From NCBI GenBank assembly GCA_944324655.1, contig CALUXF010000002.1, positions 1-64,000 of the forward strand: a stretch of DNA of 64,000 nt. Direction: 5' to 3'. Below the pieces are notes generated by a model. That model saw only the letters and a list, made by a program, of their open reading frames with translations. It did not search any database and was not told the origin of the DNA. The first letter of the stretch is position 1, and the number at the start of each line of letters is the position of its first letter. The stretch is from Candidatus Avelusimicrobium aviculae (GTDB lineage Bacteria > Elusimicrobiota > Elusimicrobia > Elusimicrobiales > Elusimicrobiaceae). Below, piece by piece: positions 44,525 to 53,390 of the stretch. The position numbers were made by a program, and so were the translations under genes.

Positions 44525-45079
44525 ATGAAAAAACTAATTCCCGTTTTAGCCGTTTTATGCGTTGTGGCGTTTGCCGGCGCGTGCCGCCATACCGAAGAAC
44601 CTTATAACCGCTCCGACTATAAAAAAGAATACGAGCGTCTCTTCCGCCGCAATGTTTTTGCCCAATGCGAGAATATGGGCACTTTCTATGCTACCTATTG
44701 TTTGGCCCGGCTTGACCAAAAACCCGCCAATAACGACCCGCGCTATAAAGTGACGTTTCTGCGCGGTCCGTTAAAAGGGAAAACCGTTTGGACTACCAAA
44801 GTAATCACCAAAACAATCCCGGTAGACGCCGGACCCTTGCCCAAAGGCATGGTGGTGTTGCGCAATTACGACAACCCCCGCCAAGCCTATGACGCGGACC
44901 ATATAGACCGCTGGCACCTGGGCGTTGTTCATGACACCCGCAATATAGACAAAGGCAATATTGAGCTGGAATTTCCCCGCGACGCCAACGACTTTATGGC
45001 CGCGCGCGAAAGTATTTATTTGCACAACATCCGCTATGTGGTTAAACCGGAAGTAAAAGATATACGTGTTTGGCTGTAA
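44525..45079 (+). CDS. Putative lipoprotein, unknown
   Basis: 184-residue protein with a signal peptide and a likely lipobox (FAGAC, C20). The mature part has KVTFLRGPLKGKTVWTTKVITKTIPVD and a beta-rich middle that could bind a ligand or a partner. Two further cysteines lie in QCENMGTFYATYC. No family recognised. First gene of a run of six reading into the barrel, HAMP, TolC-like, patatin and TPR genes. Confidence 0.72.
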   Translation: MKKLIPVLAVLCVVAFAGACRHTEEPYNRSDYKKEYERLFRRNVFAQCENMGTFYATYCLARLDQKPANNDPRYKVTFLRGPLKGKTVWTTKVITKTIPVDAGPLPKGMVVLRNYDNPRQAYDADHIDRWHLGVVHDTRNIDKGNIELEFPRDANDFMAARESIYLHNIRYVVKPEVKDIRVWL

Positions 45080-45112
45080 GTAGTATAAATCCAGAAACAC
45101 AGGAGCGCTAAC

Positions 45113-45853
45113 GTGAAACTTAAACAAGCTTTTTTTCTTACTGTATTAACCGTTTTTCCCTTAGGAGCATGGGCCGCGGAAGGAGATCCCATCACCACGG
45201 AAACCATGCTTTTGGACGTCCCCACCGCGCAAGTGCTGGACCGCTACCAGGCCTCTTTCCTAACCCGGGCTTATTCCCATGGCTCGCTTATGGAAACCAT
45301 AGAATTTGGCGTATTTCCCCGGATTAATTTAGGGGTTTCTTTTTCGGCGCATGAACTGGTGGGGAACTCGTCTTCTGTAAAAGTGTTGTCTCCCGATTTC
45401 CAGGCAAAATGGAAATTGTTTGACGGCGATTTATACCTTCCGGCTATCGCCATCGGCTATGACGGGCGCCGCTATGGGTACGGCTATAAAGACCATCTCT
45501 ATACTTACCCCATAGATAAAAGTAAAGAATATATGGATAACCGCAAAGGCGGCTACATTGCCATGTCCCGCGAGATTATTATCCCCGGGTTAGACGCTTC
45601 CGCCGGGTTGAACTTTTCAGATTTTGACTGGGAAGAACTGTATTTCTTTACCGGTATGTCTTATGTGTTTAAAGACGCCATCGGTTTAGTGGCGGAGTGG
45701 GATAATATCCGCAATATCCGCGATTCCCGCTTCAACGCCGCGCTGCGGTTCTATTTACACCCTTCCCTTTCGCTTGACGCGGCCGTGCGCCGTATAGGCC
45801 GCGGAGATGAGGCCGAACGTATTATACAAATCCGTTACGTCGGCAATTTTTAG
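45113..45853 (+). CDS. Outer-membrane barrel-like protein (YjbH-like)
   Basis: 246-residue protein with a signal peptide (about 1-21, GAWAAEG) and alternating hydrophobic strands ending in a C-terminal Phe (RYVGNF), as outer-membrane barrels do. Segments such as RINLGVSFSAHELVG, SPDFQAKWKLFDGDLYLPAIAIGY and AALRFYLHPSLSLDAAVRRIG resemble YjbH-type proteins linked to exopolysaccharide export. The family assignment is tentative. It lies 33 bases after the lipoprotein gene. Confidence 0.65.
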   Translation: MKLKQAFFLTVLTVFPLGAWAAEGDPITTETMLLDVPTAQVLDRYQASFLTRAYSHGSLMETIEFGVFPRINLGVSFSAHELVGNSSSVKVLSPDFQAKWKLFDGDLYLPAIAIGYDGRRYGYGYKDHLYTYPIDKSKEYMDNRKGGYIAMSREIIIPGLDASAGLNFSDFDWEELYFFTGMSYVFKDAIGLVAEWDNIRNIRDSRFNAALRFYLHPSLSLDAAVRRIGRGDEAERIIQIRYVGNF

Positions 45854-45931
45854 GGCCGTTTTTCATTTGCGTACGGCTCCGCGGTTCCTGAAAAGGGAGG
45901 CAAACGGGGCCGTTGTTATTTAAGAGGTTTT

Positions 45932-46399
45932 ATGACAGATAAATCTACCCCGGCACCCGCGCAAAACGCGGCGCCCCAGTTTAAACGCCGAACGATTTTT
46001 ATTAAAAAATCGCTCCAGCTGCGTTACATGCTGATGATAATTTTCAGCGTATTAATCGGGCTGGGCATCATGGCTTTTGAGTTAACCGTTACGCTGGATG
46101 AAATTTTTGACCGTTACCCGGTACTGGTGCAGCCTTTATACGAAAATATACTTCCTATAATGACGTCTTTCGCTTACAAAATATCCCTATACGTATTATG
46201 TGTGGTGGTTATATCCGCTTTGGTTTCTCATAAAATGGCCGGGCCGGTGTACCGGTTTGAACAGGTGTGCAAGGCCATTGCCAAAGGGGATTATTCCCAG
46301 CGGGTTCACCTGCGCAAAGGGGACCAGCTGATGGAACTGCAAGACGAGTTTAACAACATGATGGATAAAATAGAATCCGACATGAAAAATAAAAAATAA
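45932..46399 (+). CDS. Stand-alone HAMP membrane protein
   Basis: 155-residue protein with two membrane helices (about 30-52 and 75-95), a short periplasmic loop, and one cytoplasmic HAMP domain (about 95-150; MAGPVYRFEQVCKAIAKGDYSQRVHL...FNNMMDKIES). No kinase, cyclase or methyl-accepting domain follows. The N-terminal RRTIFIKKSLQLRY block recurs in small HAMP proteins of other bacteria. It might pass a periplasmic signal to a partner, unidentified here. Eight bases upstream of the TolC-like gene. Confidence 0.82.
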   Translation: MTDKSTPAPAQNAAPQFKRRTIFIKKSLQLRYMLMIIFSVLIGLGIMAFELTVTLDEIFDRYPVLVQPLYENILPIMTSFAYKISLYVLCVVVISALVSHKMAGPVYRFEQVCKAIAKGDYSQRVHLRKGDQLMELQDEFNNMMDKIESDMKNKK

Positions 46400-46407
46400 G
46401 GGGGCCT

Positions 46408-47718
46408 ATGAAAAAACTTTTTATGTTGCTGCTGGCACTATGTTTAACGCAGGCAGTTTTTGCCCAAAAAGAATACGGCATTAAATTTTCCAGCCTTATT
46501 AACGACGACCTAACCCTGGAAAACGCCATCCGCTTAGGGCTGGAAAATAATTCGGACTTTTTAGCCGCACGGCAAGAAATTACCATTGCCGAGCAAAAAG
46601 TAGCCGAGGCTAAATTTATGTATTTGCCTCAAATTTCTTTGCAAGGCACCGCCACTTGGTTTAATTTAGATTATCCCATGGTATTGCCGGAAGCCGTTGG
46701 GAACCGTTTTTTAATCAGCGACGACCTGCTAAAGCTGACGGAAGACTCTATAAAGAACCAATTCTACGGCGTCGGAGTAACCGCCACGCAGTATTTATAT
46801 TCCGGCGGCCGCATTTCCAGCACGCTCAAAATGGCCAAAGCCAATTTAAAACAAGCCCAAAGCAAATATGACACGGTAAAAAACGCCGTCGTATTAAATA
46901 TTAAAAAAGCTTTTTTTAATTTGCTTTACGCCCAGGAACACACCAAATTAACCGAACAAACCGCCCAACAAGCGCAAAGTTTTTATAATGCCTCCACACT
47001 AAACGCGTGGGAAAAAGTACAGGCCCGGGCAAAGCTTGCTTCTTTGCTGGGGGCGCGCAACGGGGCTGTTAAAGAATTAAAAGACGCCGAGCTGGCTATG
47101 CTGGTAGCCCTAAACAAAGAACTCAACACCCATGTAAAAGTGGTGGGAAATTTTAAACCCGTAAAGACGGATTTGGACTTGCCTCATTTAAATTTGTGGT
47201 CTATGGAATTTAGACCGGAGCTTAAATCCGCCATTTACGCCTTGGAACTGGACAGTTTATCTATTGACTTGGCATTATCCCGCCGCTATCCGGATATTAT
47301 TTTAACCGGCAGTTATGAACAATTGGGTTATGATAATTTGGACTCCGTAAACCGCCAAATATCATTGGCCATGCGCTTGCCGCTGTCTTATAATTTGGCT
47401 ACGCAATCAGCCCAAAAAAAGGCGGAACAGACAAAAAGCACCCTGCGCCGGGCAGCCATAGAAGACAAAATACACGTACAAGTAGCCCGAGCTCATGCGG
47501 ATATGCTTTTTTGGCAGACGGAAGTACTGCAAAGACAGGAAGCGTTTAATGAAATTTCCAAACTCTTTTCCCAAGCGCAAAAAACACCTAAATACGGAAC
47601 GGCCCCCCTGGAAGCGTTAAGCGCTTATTTACAAGCCGGTAGCGACTACTACTGCGCCATCCGCGACAACTTAACGGCCAAGGCGGAATTGGAATGGGCC
47701 ATTGGACGGGATTTATAA
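46408..47718 (+). CDS. TolC-family outer-membrane efflux protein
   Basis: 436-residue exported protein (signal peptide about 1-19, VFAQK). The fold has two similar halves: LTLENAIRLGLENNSDFLAARQEITIAEQKVAEAKFMYLPQISL opens the first, and MEFRPELKSAIYALELDSL opens the second. These are long helical hairpins with short barrel strands (YLYSGGRISSTLKMA). Trimers form a channel through the outer membrane. No ABC or RND pump or adaptor gene is next to it, so it may use partners elsewhere. One base separates it from the patatin gene. Confidence 0.88.
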   Translation: MKKLFMLLLALCLTQAVFAQKEYGIKFSSLINDDLTLENAIRLGLENNSDFLAARQEITIAEQKVAEAKFMYLPQISLQGTATWFNLDYPMVLPEAVGNRFLISDDLLKLTEDSIKNQFYGVGVTATQYLYSGGRISSTLKMAKANLKQAQSKYDTVKNAVVLNIKKAFFNLLYAQEHTKLTEQTAQQAQSFYNASTLNAWEKVQARAKLASLLGARNGAVKELKDAELAMLVALNKELNTHVKVVGNFKPVKTDLDLPHLNLWSMEFRPELKSAIYALELDSLSIDLALSRRYPDIILTGSYEQLGYDNLDSVNRQISLAMRLPLSYNLATQSAQKKAEQTKSTLRRAAIEDKIHVQVARAHADMLFWQTEVLQRQEAFNEISKLFSQAQKTPKYGTAPLEALSAYLQAGSDYYCAIRDNLTAKAELEWAIGRDL

Positions 47719-47719
47719 T

Positions 47720-48682
47720 ATGCGCAAAGCTTTTCTAATCTGCTTAACAACCGCTGTGCTGGCCCTGCTGCCGGCAGCGGCTGTTTACGGACTGGGAAGG
47801 CAAACGGATGATGAAATCCTGCGGGATTTTTTGTGGGAAGAATTTACCCAGCTGCCTAAAAACAAACGCCCTACGGTAGGGTTGGCGCTTTCCGCCGGAG
47901 GGGTGCGCGGTTTTGCCCACGTGGGCGTGTTGGAAGTGTTAGACAACGCCGGCGTACCCATTGATATGATGACCGGAACTTCTATGGGTTCTGTGGTAGG
48001 CTCCCTATACAGCGCGGGGCTGCCCGTATCCAAACTATGGGAAATAAGCCATCACATGACAATGGAAAAAATCACCCCGGATTTTAACGTAGGCGGACTC
48101 TTGCGCTTTTTGCTAGCAAAGAAATTACCGTCTTCCAGCAATCTGCAAAAATTTTTTAACGAGCAAATTGGGGAAATGCGTTTTGAGGATTTGCAAATTC
48201 CTTTTTCCTGCGCGGCCATGGACGTAAAAACCGGGGAACGCGTTTTATTCAATTCCGGGCCGCTTTCTATCGCGGTGCGCGCCAGCATGAATTTACCCGG
48301 CGTATTTGAGCCGGTGGAATACCGCCACCGCCATTTGGTGGACGGGGCGGTGGTAGACTACCTGCCCACGGAAACTTTGCGCAAAATGGGAGCCCAATAC
48401 GTTATAGCCTCTGTCACCCCGCCGGACTTCTCTTCCCAAACACCTCGCACCATTGCGGAATACTTCCTGCGGGTAGGAGACGTGCGCGGGGCGGCCATGA
48501 TTGAGGAATCCTCTAAAAAAGCAAATTTTGTCATTACCAACCGGGTGTTAGATATTTCCACCTTGGAGCTAGACAAACTGCCCAAAGCGGGAGAAGAGGG
48601 CATACTTTCCGCCACCAAAAGTCTGGCGGATTTGCAAGAAGATATGCTTCTTAAAATGGGACATTATGTATACCAACCGTAA
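47720..48682 (+). CDS. Exported patatin-like phospholipase
   Basis: 320-residue serine hydrolase of the patatin/RssA group with a signal peptide (about 1-24). The catalytic dyad is S88 (GTSMGS) and D208 (LVDGAVVDYLP), and the oxyanion loop is SAGGVRGFAHVG. It lacks a fused barrel, unlike the PlpD type. Acting on periplasmic or outer-membrane phospholipid is likely. I use ATG 47720, one base past the TolC-like stop; the frame opens at TTG 47702. Confidence 0.88.
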   Translation: MRKAFLICLTTAVLALLPAAAVYGLGRQTDDEILRDFLWEEFTQLPKNKRPTVGLALSAGGVRGFAHVGVLEVLDNAGVPIDMMTGTSMGSVVGSLYSAGLPVSKLWEISHHMTMEKITPDFNVGGLLRFLLAKKLPSSSNLQKFFNEQIGEMRFEDLQIPFSCAAMDVKTGERVLFNSGPLSIAVRASMNLPGVFEPVEYRHRHLVDGAVVDYLPTETLRKMGAQYVIASVTPPDFSSQTPRTIAEYFLRVGDVRGAAMIEESSKKANFVITNRVLDISTLELDKLPKAGEEGILSATKSLADLQEDMLLKMGHYVYQP

Positions 48683-49679
48683 TTTTTTACTAACGCTTTT
48701 AAGCGCATGTTTTCTAGCCGCCTGCGCCGGCCAGCCCGGCCTGCTGGGGTTAGACTTCGCCACCCGCCATGACCGCAAAGAATATGTACAAGCTCGTGAT
48801 TTATTTAATGAAGGCAAATACCAAGAAGCCATTACCGAATTAAGCGCCTACATTTATAAAACCAAAAACGTTAAACGCCGCGAAGTGCGCGCCTACCGCC
48901 TGCTGGGCCAAAGCTATGAACAATTGGGGGATTTAAGCAAGGCGTTGGAAACGTATCAGGAAGCGCTGGAATTTCACCCGGACGACGTGCCTCTGCTGCT
49001 CTCCGCCGCCGCTTTGTATAAACGCACTGGACTGACGGACCGCTCTTTATCTTTATATGAACACGCCCTTTCTTTAGAACCCAATAACCAAAATGTGCTG
49101 GCCGGTGTGGGAGAAATCTATTTAACCACCGGGTATTACGCCAAAGCCCGCTCTTATTATGAACAGCTTTTTAAACTCAACCCGCAGGCGCCGGCGGTCC
49201 ACCGGGCCCGCTACGCCCAAACGTTCTATCAACAAAAAGATTATGCCAACGCTTTTATAAATATTACCATGGCTCTTTCCGAAACGCCTGACAACCCGGA
49301 CTTTTGGCTCCTAAGCGCCAAAGCAAACCGCGGTTTAGGCCGTTTTAATGACGCATTGGCCGATTTGGACACCGCTTTATTATTGTCCCCCCACCGCCCG
49401 GATTTAGAAGCATACCGCGCTTTATGGTTGCACCAGGCCAAACGCTATGCCGAGTCTGACTGGCAGGCCCGCCAAATACTGGATAAACAACCCGGAAATG
49501 AACTGGCTCTTTTTGTCATGGCCATGAACGCCAGCGGCCAAGGCCGGCATGAGCAAGCCAAATCCTTGCTGGAGCAAATACGCCAAGGGGAAAAAGACAC
49601 CTTTATCCGCCGGTTTACTGACAGCCTGTTTGCGGCTCCGGCCATTTCCCTTACGCAACCCTCCGCCAAACCCAACTGA
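48666..49679 (+). CDS. TPR-repeat lipoprotein
   Basis: 337-residue protein with a lipobox (FLAAC, C20) and about seven tetratricopeptide repeats over residues 40-310 (AYRLLGQSYEQLGDLSKALETYQEALEFHPDD and similar). TPR lipoproteins scaffold envelope complexes such as the BAM machine or secretins. The C-terminal tail is short and Pro/Ser-rich. It overlaps the patatin gene by 17 bases and closes the operon. Confidence 0.88.
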   Translation: MYTNRNFLLTLLSACFLAACAGQPGLLGLDFATRHDRKEYVQARDLFNEGKYQEAITELSAYIYKTKNVKRREVRAYRLLGQSYEQLGDLSKALETYQEALEFHPDDVPLLLSAAALYKRTGLTDRSLSLYEHALSLEPNNQNVLAGVGEIYLTTGYYAKARSYYEQLFKLNPQAPAVHRARYAQTFYQQKDYANAFINITMALSETPDNPDFWLLSAKANRGLGRFNDALADLDTALLLSPHRPDLEAYRALWLHQAKRYAESDWQARQILDKQPGNELALFVMAMNASGQGRHEQAKSLLEQIRQGEKDTFIRRFTDSLFAAPAISLTQPSAKPN

Positions 49680-49720
49680 TAAGTAGAATTTTCTTTTAAA
49701 CACATACATCAAAACCCAAA

Positions 49721-49749
49721 AAAACCCCGCCTTTAACGGCGGGGTTTTT
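49721..49749. terminator. Bidirectional terminator
   Basis: CCCCGCC pairs with GGCGGGG around TTTAAC, flanked by A-run and T5. Lies between the convergent TPR and tldE genes. Confidence 0.93.
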
Positions 49750-49775
49750 AACATAAAAACCTAACTAAATGCTTT

Positions 49776-51404
49776 TTACGGCTTAGGCACAAAAGGTTTA
49801 CGGTCCGGGTGTTTGCCCGTAGGAACCAGTTCCACTTCGTCCACCAATAAAGAAGGAACGATGATAGCATGCGCTGGATCTGAATCCTCGGAAAAATTGA
49901 AAATGGTTTCATCATCTCCCGCCGCTAATATATCACGCAAAGAGCGGGATGTGAAATTTTCCAACTTGGCGCCATATACTTGTTCTTTACGCCCGTCTTT
50001 TACATAAACACGCGTAATGTTGGGCAAATCCTGTTTGGCATTGGGCATCATTTCCACAATATAACCGTATTCCAGGTCCAGCTCACGGCAGCGGTCCAAG
50101 AGTTTCTGTTCCAGCTCTTGCTGGGATAAAGGATCCTGGGGCGTAACAAACAAATTGGTTATTCCGGCGCGCGGGCGCTGGCGGTAAGAAACCCGCGCGT
50201 GCCCGTTGCTCTTTTTGCGTCCCTGCGTTAAACTGCGGCTAAAAGGCAAATCCAATAGTTTGCCGTTGCTCACCAAAAGCAGGTTTTCAGCCGGTACGCC
50301 TTCGGCATCAATAGGGGCAAAACCCGCCAGCGAAACCCCCTTATATTCCCTTAACAGGGGTTTGTCTTCCACCGTAAATTGCTGGGCAAACACCCGCTGG
50401 CCTATTTTATCTTTAAACCCGCCGGCGCTAAGGTCCTCCCCCTCCTCTTGAAGCAAAGGCTTGGTGTTAGACACGTTAGACACAAAAAGGGAGTTTATCA
50501 TCTCTTGCGCGGCGGCCGGTTTAAATAAAACAGGCCCTATGTAAGGGGTGGCTTTTTCGGCTGAATAGCCCTCACTGACCCATTTATAAAACGCATTGGC
50601 TTTTTGCAGCAGTTCTTCTTTAGAAGGAAGTTCTTCCAACGTATACATCCACTGCGCCATAGGGCGTTGTTTTATACCGTCTTTATTACGTATTTGGGCT
50701 TGCAAAAAGACGTTCTTCCAAGTGGTGTTTAGGCGCATTTTGCCGCCTTGGCTGTTTACGTACCATAACATGCTAAGCAAAACACGCACGCCGGCGGAAG
50801 CTTCTTCTAAATTCGGATATTTTTTAGCTTCGGCTGACAAAGCTTTTGTTAAATCTTCATAATAGGCGTAATCCAGCTCTTCCCATTGGGGTTGCGGCTC
50901 CAAGAAAGACCCTTGTTTGGCGGGGGCGAAATCGGAAGATTTATCCGCCAGGTTTTTTTGGCGCATAAAGGCCTGTTTTTGGGCAAAAATTTCTACCATT
51001 TCCCGGTATTCCGCATCCGTAATACCCCATAACCCCAGACGCACGGCGTCATATCCGTCGCCTATTTTAAACACCTCGTTGGGGATGTAATAATAATGGC
51101 TGTGTAAAAAGCCGTGGCTGTTTTCTTTTTTATCACCCACCACCATATGCACCCGGCCCATCAGCAGCCAATCGTCCGATACGTCTGTGCTGGATACGGT
51201 CAGTTCCCCCCATAAAGATTCGTAAATTACGCCTTTGGTTTTGGTCAGCCAGTAGGCCGTAAAATACGGGCGGGGAGCATTAGGAATGCGAAGCTGCTTT
51301 TGCGTGCGGGCCAGCTCGTCCTGCATGGCTTTAAAATACACATCGTCCTGCGCCCAGGAAAAAGCGGGAAACAACAAACATAACAAAACAAAGAACTTTC
51401 TCAT
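49776..51404 (-). CDS. tldE: Exported TldE/PmbA-like subunit
   Basis: 542-residue protein of the TldD/PmbA family with a signal peptide (about 1-18, FSWAQ). The HExxxH zinc motif of TldD is absent (the equivalent region reads AAQEMINSLF), as in TldE subunits. The later strands LREYKGVSLAGFAPIDAEGVPAENLLLV and KKSNGHARVS match the family. It overlaps the tldD stop as ATGA, so both subunits are made together and both are exported. Confidence 0.85.
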   Translation of the reverse strand: MRKFFVLLCLLFPAFSWAQDDVYFKAMQDELARTQKQLRIPNAPRPYFTAYWLTKTKGVIYESLWGELTVSSTDVSDDWLLMGRVHMVVGDKKENSHGFLHSHYYYIPNEVFKIGDGYDAVRLGLWGITDAEYREMVEIFAQKQAFMRQKNLADKSSDFAPAKQGSFLEPQPQWEELDYAYYEDLTKALSAEAKKYPNLEEASAGVRVLLSMLWYVNSQGGKMRLNTTWKNVFLQAQIRNKDGIKQRPMAQWMYTLEELPSKEELLQKANAFYKWVSEGYSAEKATPYIGPVLFKPAAAQEMINSLFVSNVSNTKPLLQEEGEDLSAGGFKDKIGQRVFAQQFTVEDKPLLREYKGVSLAGFAPIDAEGVPAENLLLVSNGKLLDLPFSRSLTQGRKKSNGHARVSYRQRPRAGITNLFVTPQDPLSQQELEQKLLDRCRELDLEYGYIVEMMPNAKQDLPNITRVYVKDGRKEQVYGAKLENFTSRSLRDILAAGDDETIFNFSEDSDPAHAIIVPSLLVDEVELVPTGKHPDRKPFVPKP

Positions 51405-53104
51405 TTTGTACCCCCTTTAGAAGAATTTTCTGTATATGGGGGGCGTAAAATGGGAGGCTTGGAGGGATTTTTTTGCACCTTTTCCACCTCCATTTCCGAA
51501 ACTAAAATACTGGGAGACACGGCCGACACCGGCACCCAGCCCGACTCGGCCCCGCAGCTGCCGTTGAACACGGCGTAATCGTCCGCCGCCGCAATGACTT
51601 TGCTAAAACTGGTCAGCGGAGTGCCCACCAAGTCTACCCCGCGCACCATTTCTTTATGCCCGTCCGGATAGATTTTATACACCAACAGCGGGTTTACTTT
51701 AAAAGCCTGCGGGGCGGAGGTTTCCGTCATGGTAAAACCGCCGGAAATGTCTTCAATAATTAAACCGTACGGCTTGCCTTGGCGTTTAATTTCCGCCAAA
51801 AGCCGCTTTTCCAACTCTTCATAAGAAACGGCTGAAACCGGGGTAATCATGGTATTGCCCATACGGGCCACGGCGCGGTTCCCTAAAGACTTGCGGCCAT
51901 GCCCGTTGGAAGCGGGAAACCCTTTAATGGGGCTGGAACCCATGAGGAAATTTTTTAACACGCCCCTTTCTATCAACAGAACGTCTTGGGCGGGGTTTCC
52001 CTCATCATCATATACATAATGCCCGCGCAGCGGCACTCCCTGAAAGTGGGAAAGGAGCGGGTTGTCGCTCACGTTTAAAATGGGGGATACCACTTGTTTA
52101 CCTACCCGGTTGGTAAAAGTCTGCCCAAAAGAATCGCTTTTTTGGCGGTGCCCTTCTAAGCGGTGGCCTAATATTTCATGAAAAAACACCCCACTGGCGC
52201 GGTTTTTTAAAATAACCGGCCCGGTATAGGGTTCCGCCGCCGGGGCGGAAAGCAGACTTTTTAATTCCTGCGCCATACGGGTAAAATCTTCTTTCATTTG
52301 CCGCATAGAAGGGAAATCTTCCATGGTAATGCCGTCATATAATTCATTGCGTTCCAGCACCATTCCTTCCGGCGTTTGCGCGCGGATAACCATGGAGTAG
52401 CGCCCCAAAATACGCGGGGTGCGAAGACGGCTGCCCACACTGTTTACAAAAAAAGTATCTTCCTGCGTGAGAACAAAACTAAAAGAGCTTTTGTCTATAA
52501 AATCATAATCTTTTACCAATGAGGAAAGCGTTTTTAGGCGTTGGGCTATTTCCTGGCGGTCATAGCTTACCGAAGGCTGCGTTTGGCAGAAGAGGGCCTT
52601 TTGCGGAAGGACAAAATCGTCCGAAGTATCCAAACTGGCGGAAGACACCTGTTTATTGCTGATTACATTATTATAATCATCCTGCGCCTTCTCCACCGCT
52701 TCTTGGGTGCCCCGCCATAATACATTACGTAATACTTTTTGGGACTCAGCATCCAGCGGGGCTTCTTTTTCCACTTGGCGGAAATTATTCCAAAAACCTT
52801 TTAATTCGTGGGTGTTATCCGTCTGCACGCTGCCTACGCGCACGTCAAAATCCACCCAGTTGGAGCGGCTGTCCGTATTTTGGCGGATTGCGCCCGCTTG
52901 CGCCGTTATCACCAACTCCTGTATGGACGTTAGCTGATAAGACATATAATACACCGGCGGATTCTGTTTTTTAAGGGTTTTAAAATTGCGCATCAACTCA
53001 TCTGACAAAATAGAAAGGGTAGAGTCTTTCTGCGCATTACACTCTGCCCCTTGGGCCGAAAAGCCGCACACACAAAGCAACAGCAATAAACAAATTTTCT
53101 TCAT
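51401..53104 (-). CDS. tldD: Exported TldD-like zinc metalloprotease
   Basis: 567-residue metallopeptidase of the TldD/PmbA family. A clear signal peptide (about 1-20; LLLLLCVCGFSAQGA) exports it. The zinc motif is H309-E310-x3-H314 (FFHEILGHRLEGH), followed by the family blocks PLLSHFQGVPLRGHYVYDDEG and ASNGHGRKSLGNRA. TldD-TldE heterodimers cleave unfolded peptides. ATG 53104 has GGGGG upstream; the frame opens to 53224, but that extension runs antisense into the tRNA gene and is rejected. Confidence 0.88.
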   Translation of the reverse strand: MKKICLLLLLCVCGFSAQGAECNAQKDSTLSILSDELMRNFKTLKKQNPPVYYMSYQLTSIQELVITAQAGAIRQNTDSRSNWVDFDVRVGSVQTDNTHELKGFWNNFRQVEKEAPLDAESQKVLRNVLWRGTQEAVEKAQDDYNNVISNKQVSSASLDTSDDFVLPQKALFCQTQPSVSYDRQEIAQRLKTLSSLVKDYDFIDKSSFSFVLTQEDTFFVNSVGSRLRTPRILGRYSMVIRAQTPEGMVLERNELYDGITMEDFPSMRQMKEDFTRMAQELKSLLSAPAAEPYTGPVILKNRASGVFFHEILGHRLEGHRQKSDSFGQTFTNRVGKQVVSPILNVSDNPLLSHFQGVPLRGHYVYDDEGNPAQDVLLIERGVLKNFLMGSSPIKGFPASNGHGRKSLGNRAVARMGNTMITPVSAVSYEELEKRLLAEIKRQGKPYGLIIEDISGGFTMTETSAPQAFKVNPLLVYKIYPDGHKEMVRGVDLVGTPLTSFSKVIAAADDYAVFNGSCGAESGWVPVSAVSPSILVSEMEVEKVQKNPSKPPILRPPYTENSSKGGTK

Positions 53105-53197
53105 AAATCCCCCTTTTTTGTATTGTAGCATAATACCCTTGCGGCGTTTTGGTTGGCCTTTGACCTTAAAAATGATAAAATAATTTAAATTTATTGC

Positions 53198-53270
53198 GCC
53201 GAGATAGCTCAACTGGCAGAGCAACGGTTTTGTAAACCGTAGGTTGTGGGTTCGACTCCCATTCTCGGCT
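53198..53270 (+). tRNA. tRNA-Thr (anticodon TGT)
   Basis: A 73-base cloverleaf. Acceptor GCCGAGA pairs perfectly with TCTCGGC. The D arm contains AGCTC-AACTGGCA-GAGC. Anticodon stem ACGGT/ACCGT has loop TTTGTAA with anticodon TGT. The T arm GTGGG-TTCGACT-CCCAT is normal. No CCA is encoded. A terminator follows 11 bases later. Confidence 0.97.
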
Positions 53271-53280
53271 TTCTTCTTTT

Positions 53281-53302
53281 CCCGCTTCGTGGCGGGTTTT
53301 TT
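53281..53302 (+). terminator. Terminator after tRNA-Thr
   Basis: A short stem CCCGC / GCGGG with loop TTCGTG, followed by T6. Confidence 0.8.
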
Positions 53303-53348
53303 ATTGTTTACCCCCCTAAAAGCAAAGGAAAAGTTCTTTTTCCTAAAT

Positions 53349-53357
53349 TGCTATAAT
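53349..53357 (+). promoter_or_regulatory. Extended -10 promoter of the terC-like gene
   Basis: TGCTATAAT, a perfect extended -10. The leader to ATG 53391 would be about 27 bases and includes GGAG. Confidence 0.65.
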
Positions 53358-53390
53358 ATAAAAGCATCTTAACTTTTGGAGAATAATTTA

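Noticed and set aside
53105-53224. 40-residue extension of tldD
   Set aside because: It lies antisense across part of the tRNA-Thr gene, and a clean signal peptide with a ribosome site starts at 53104.
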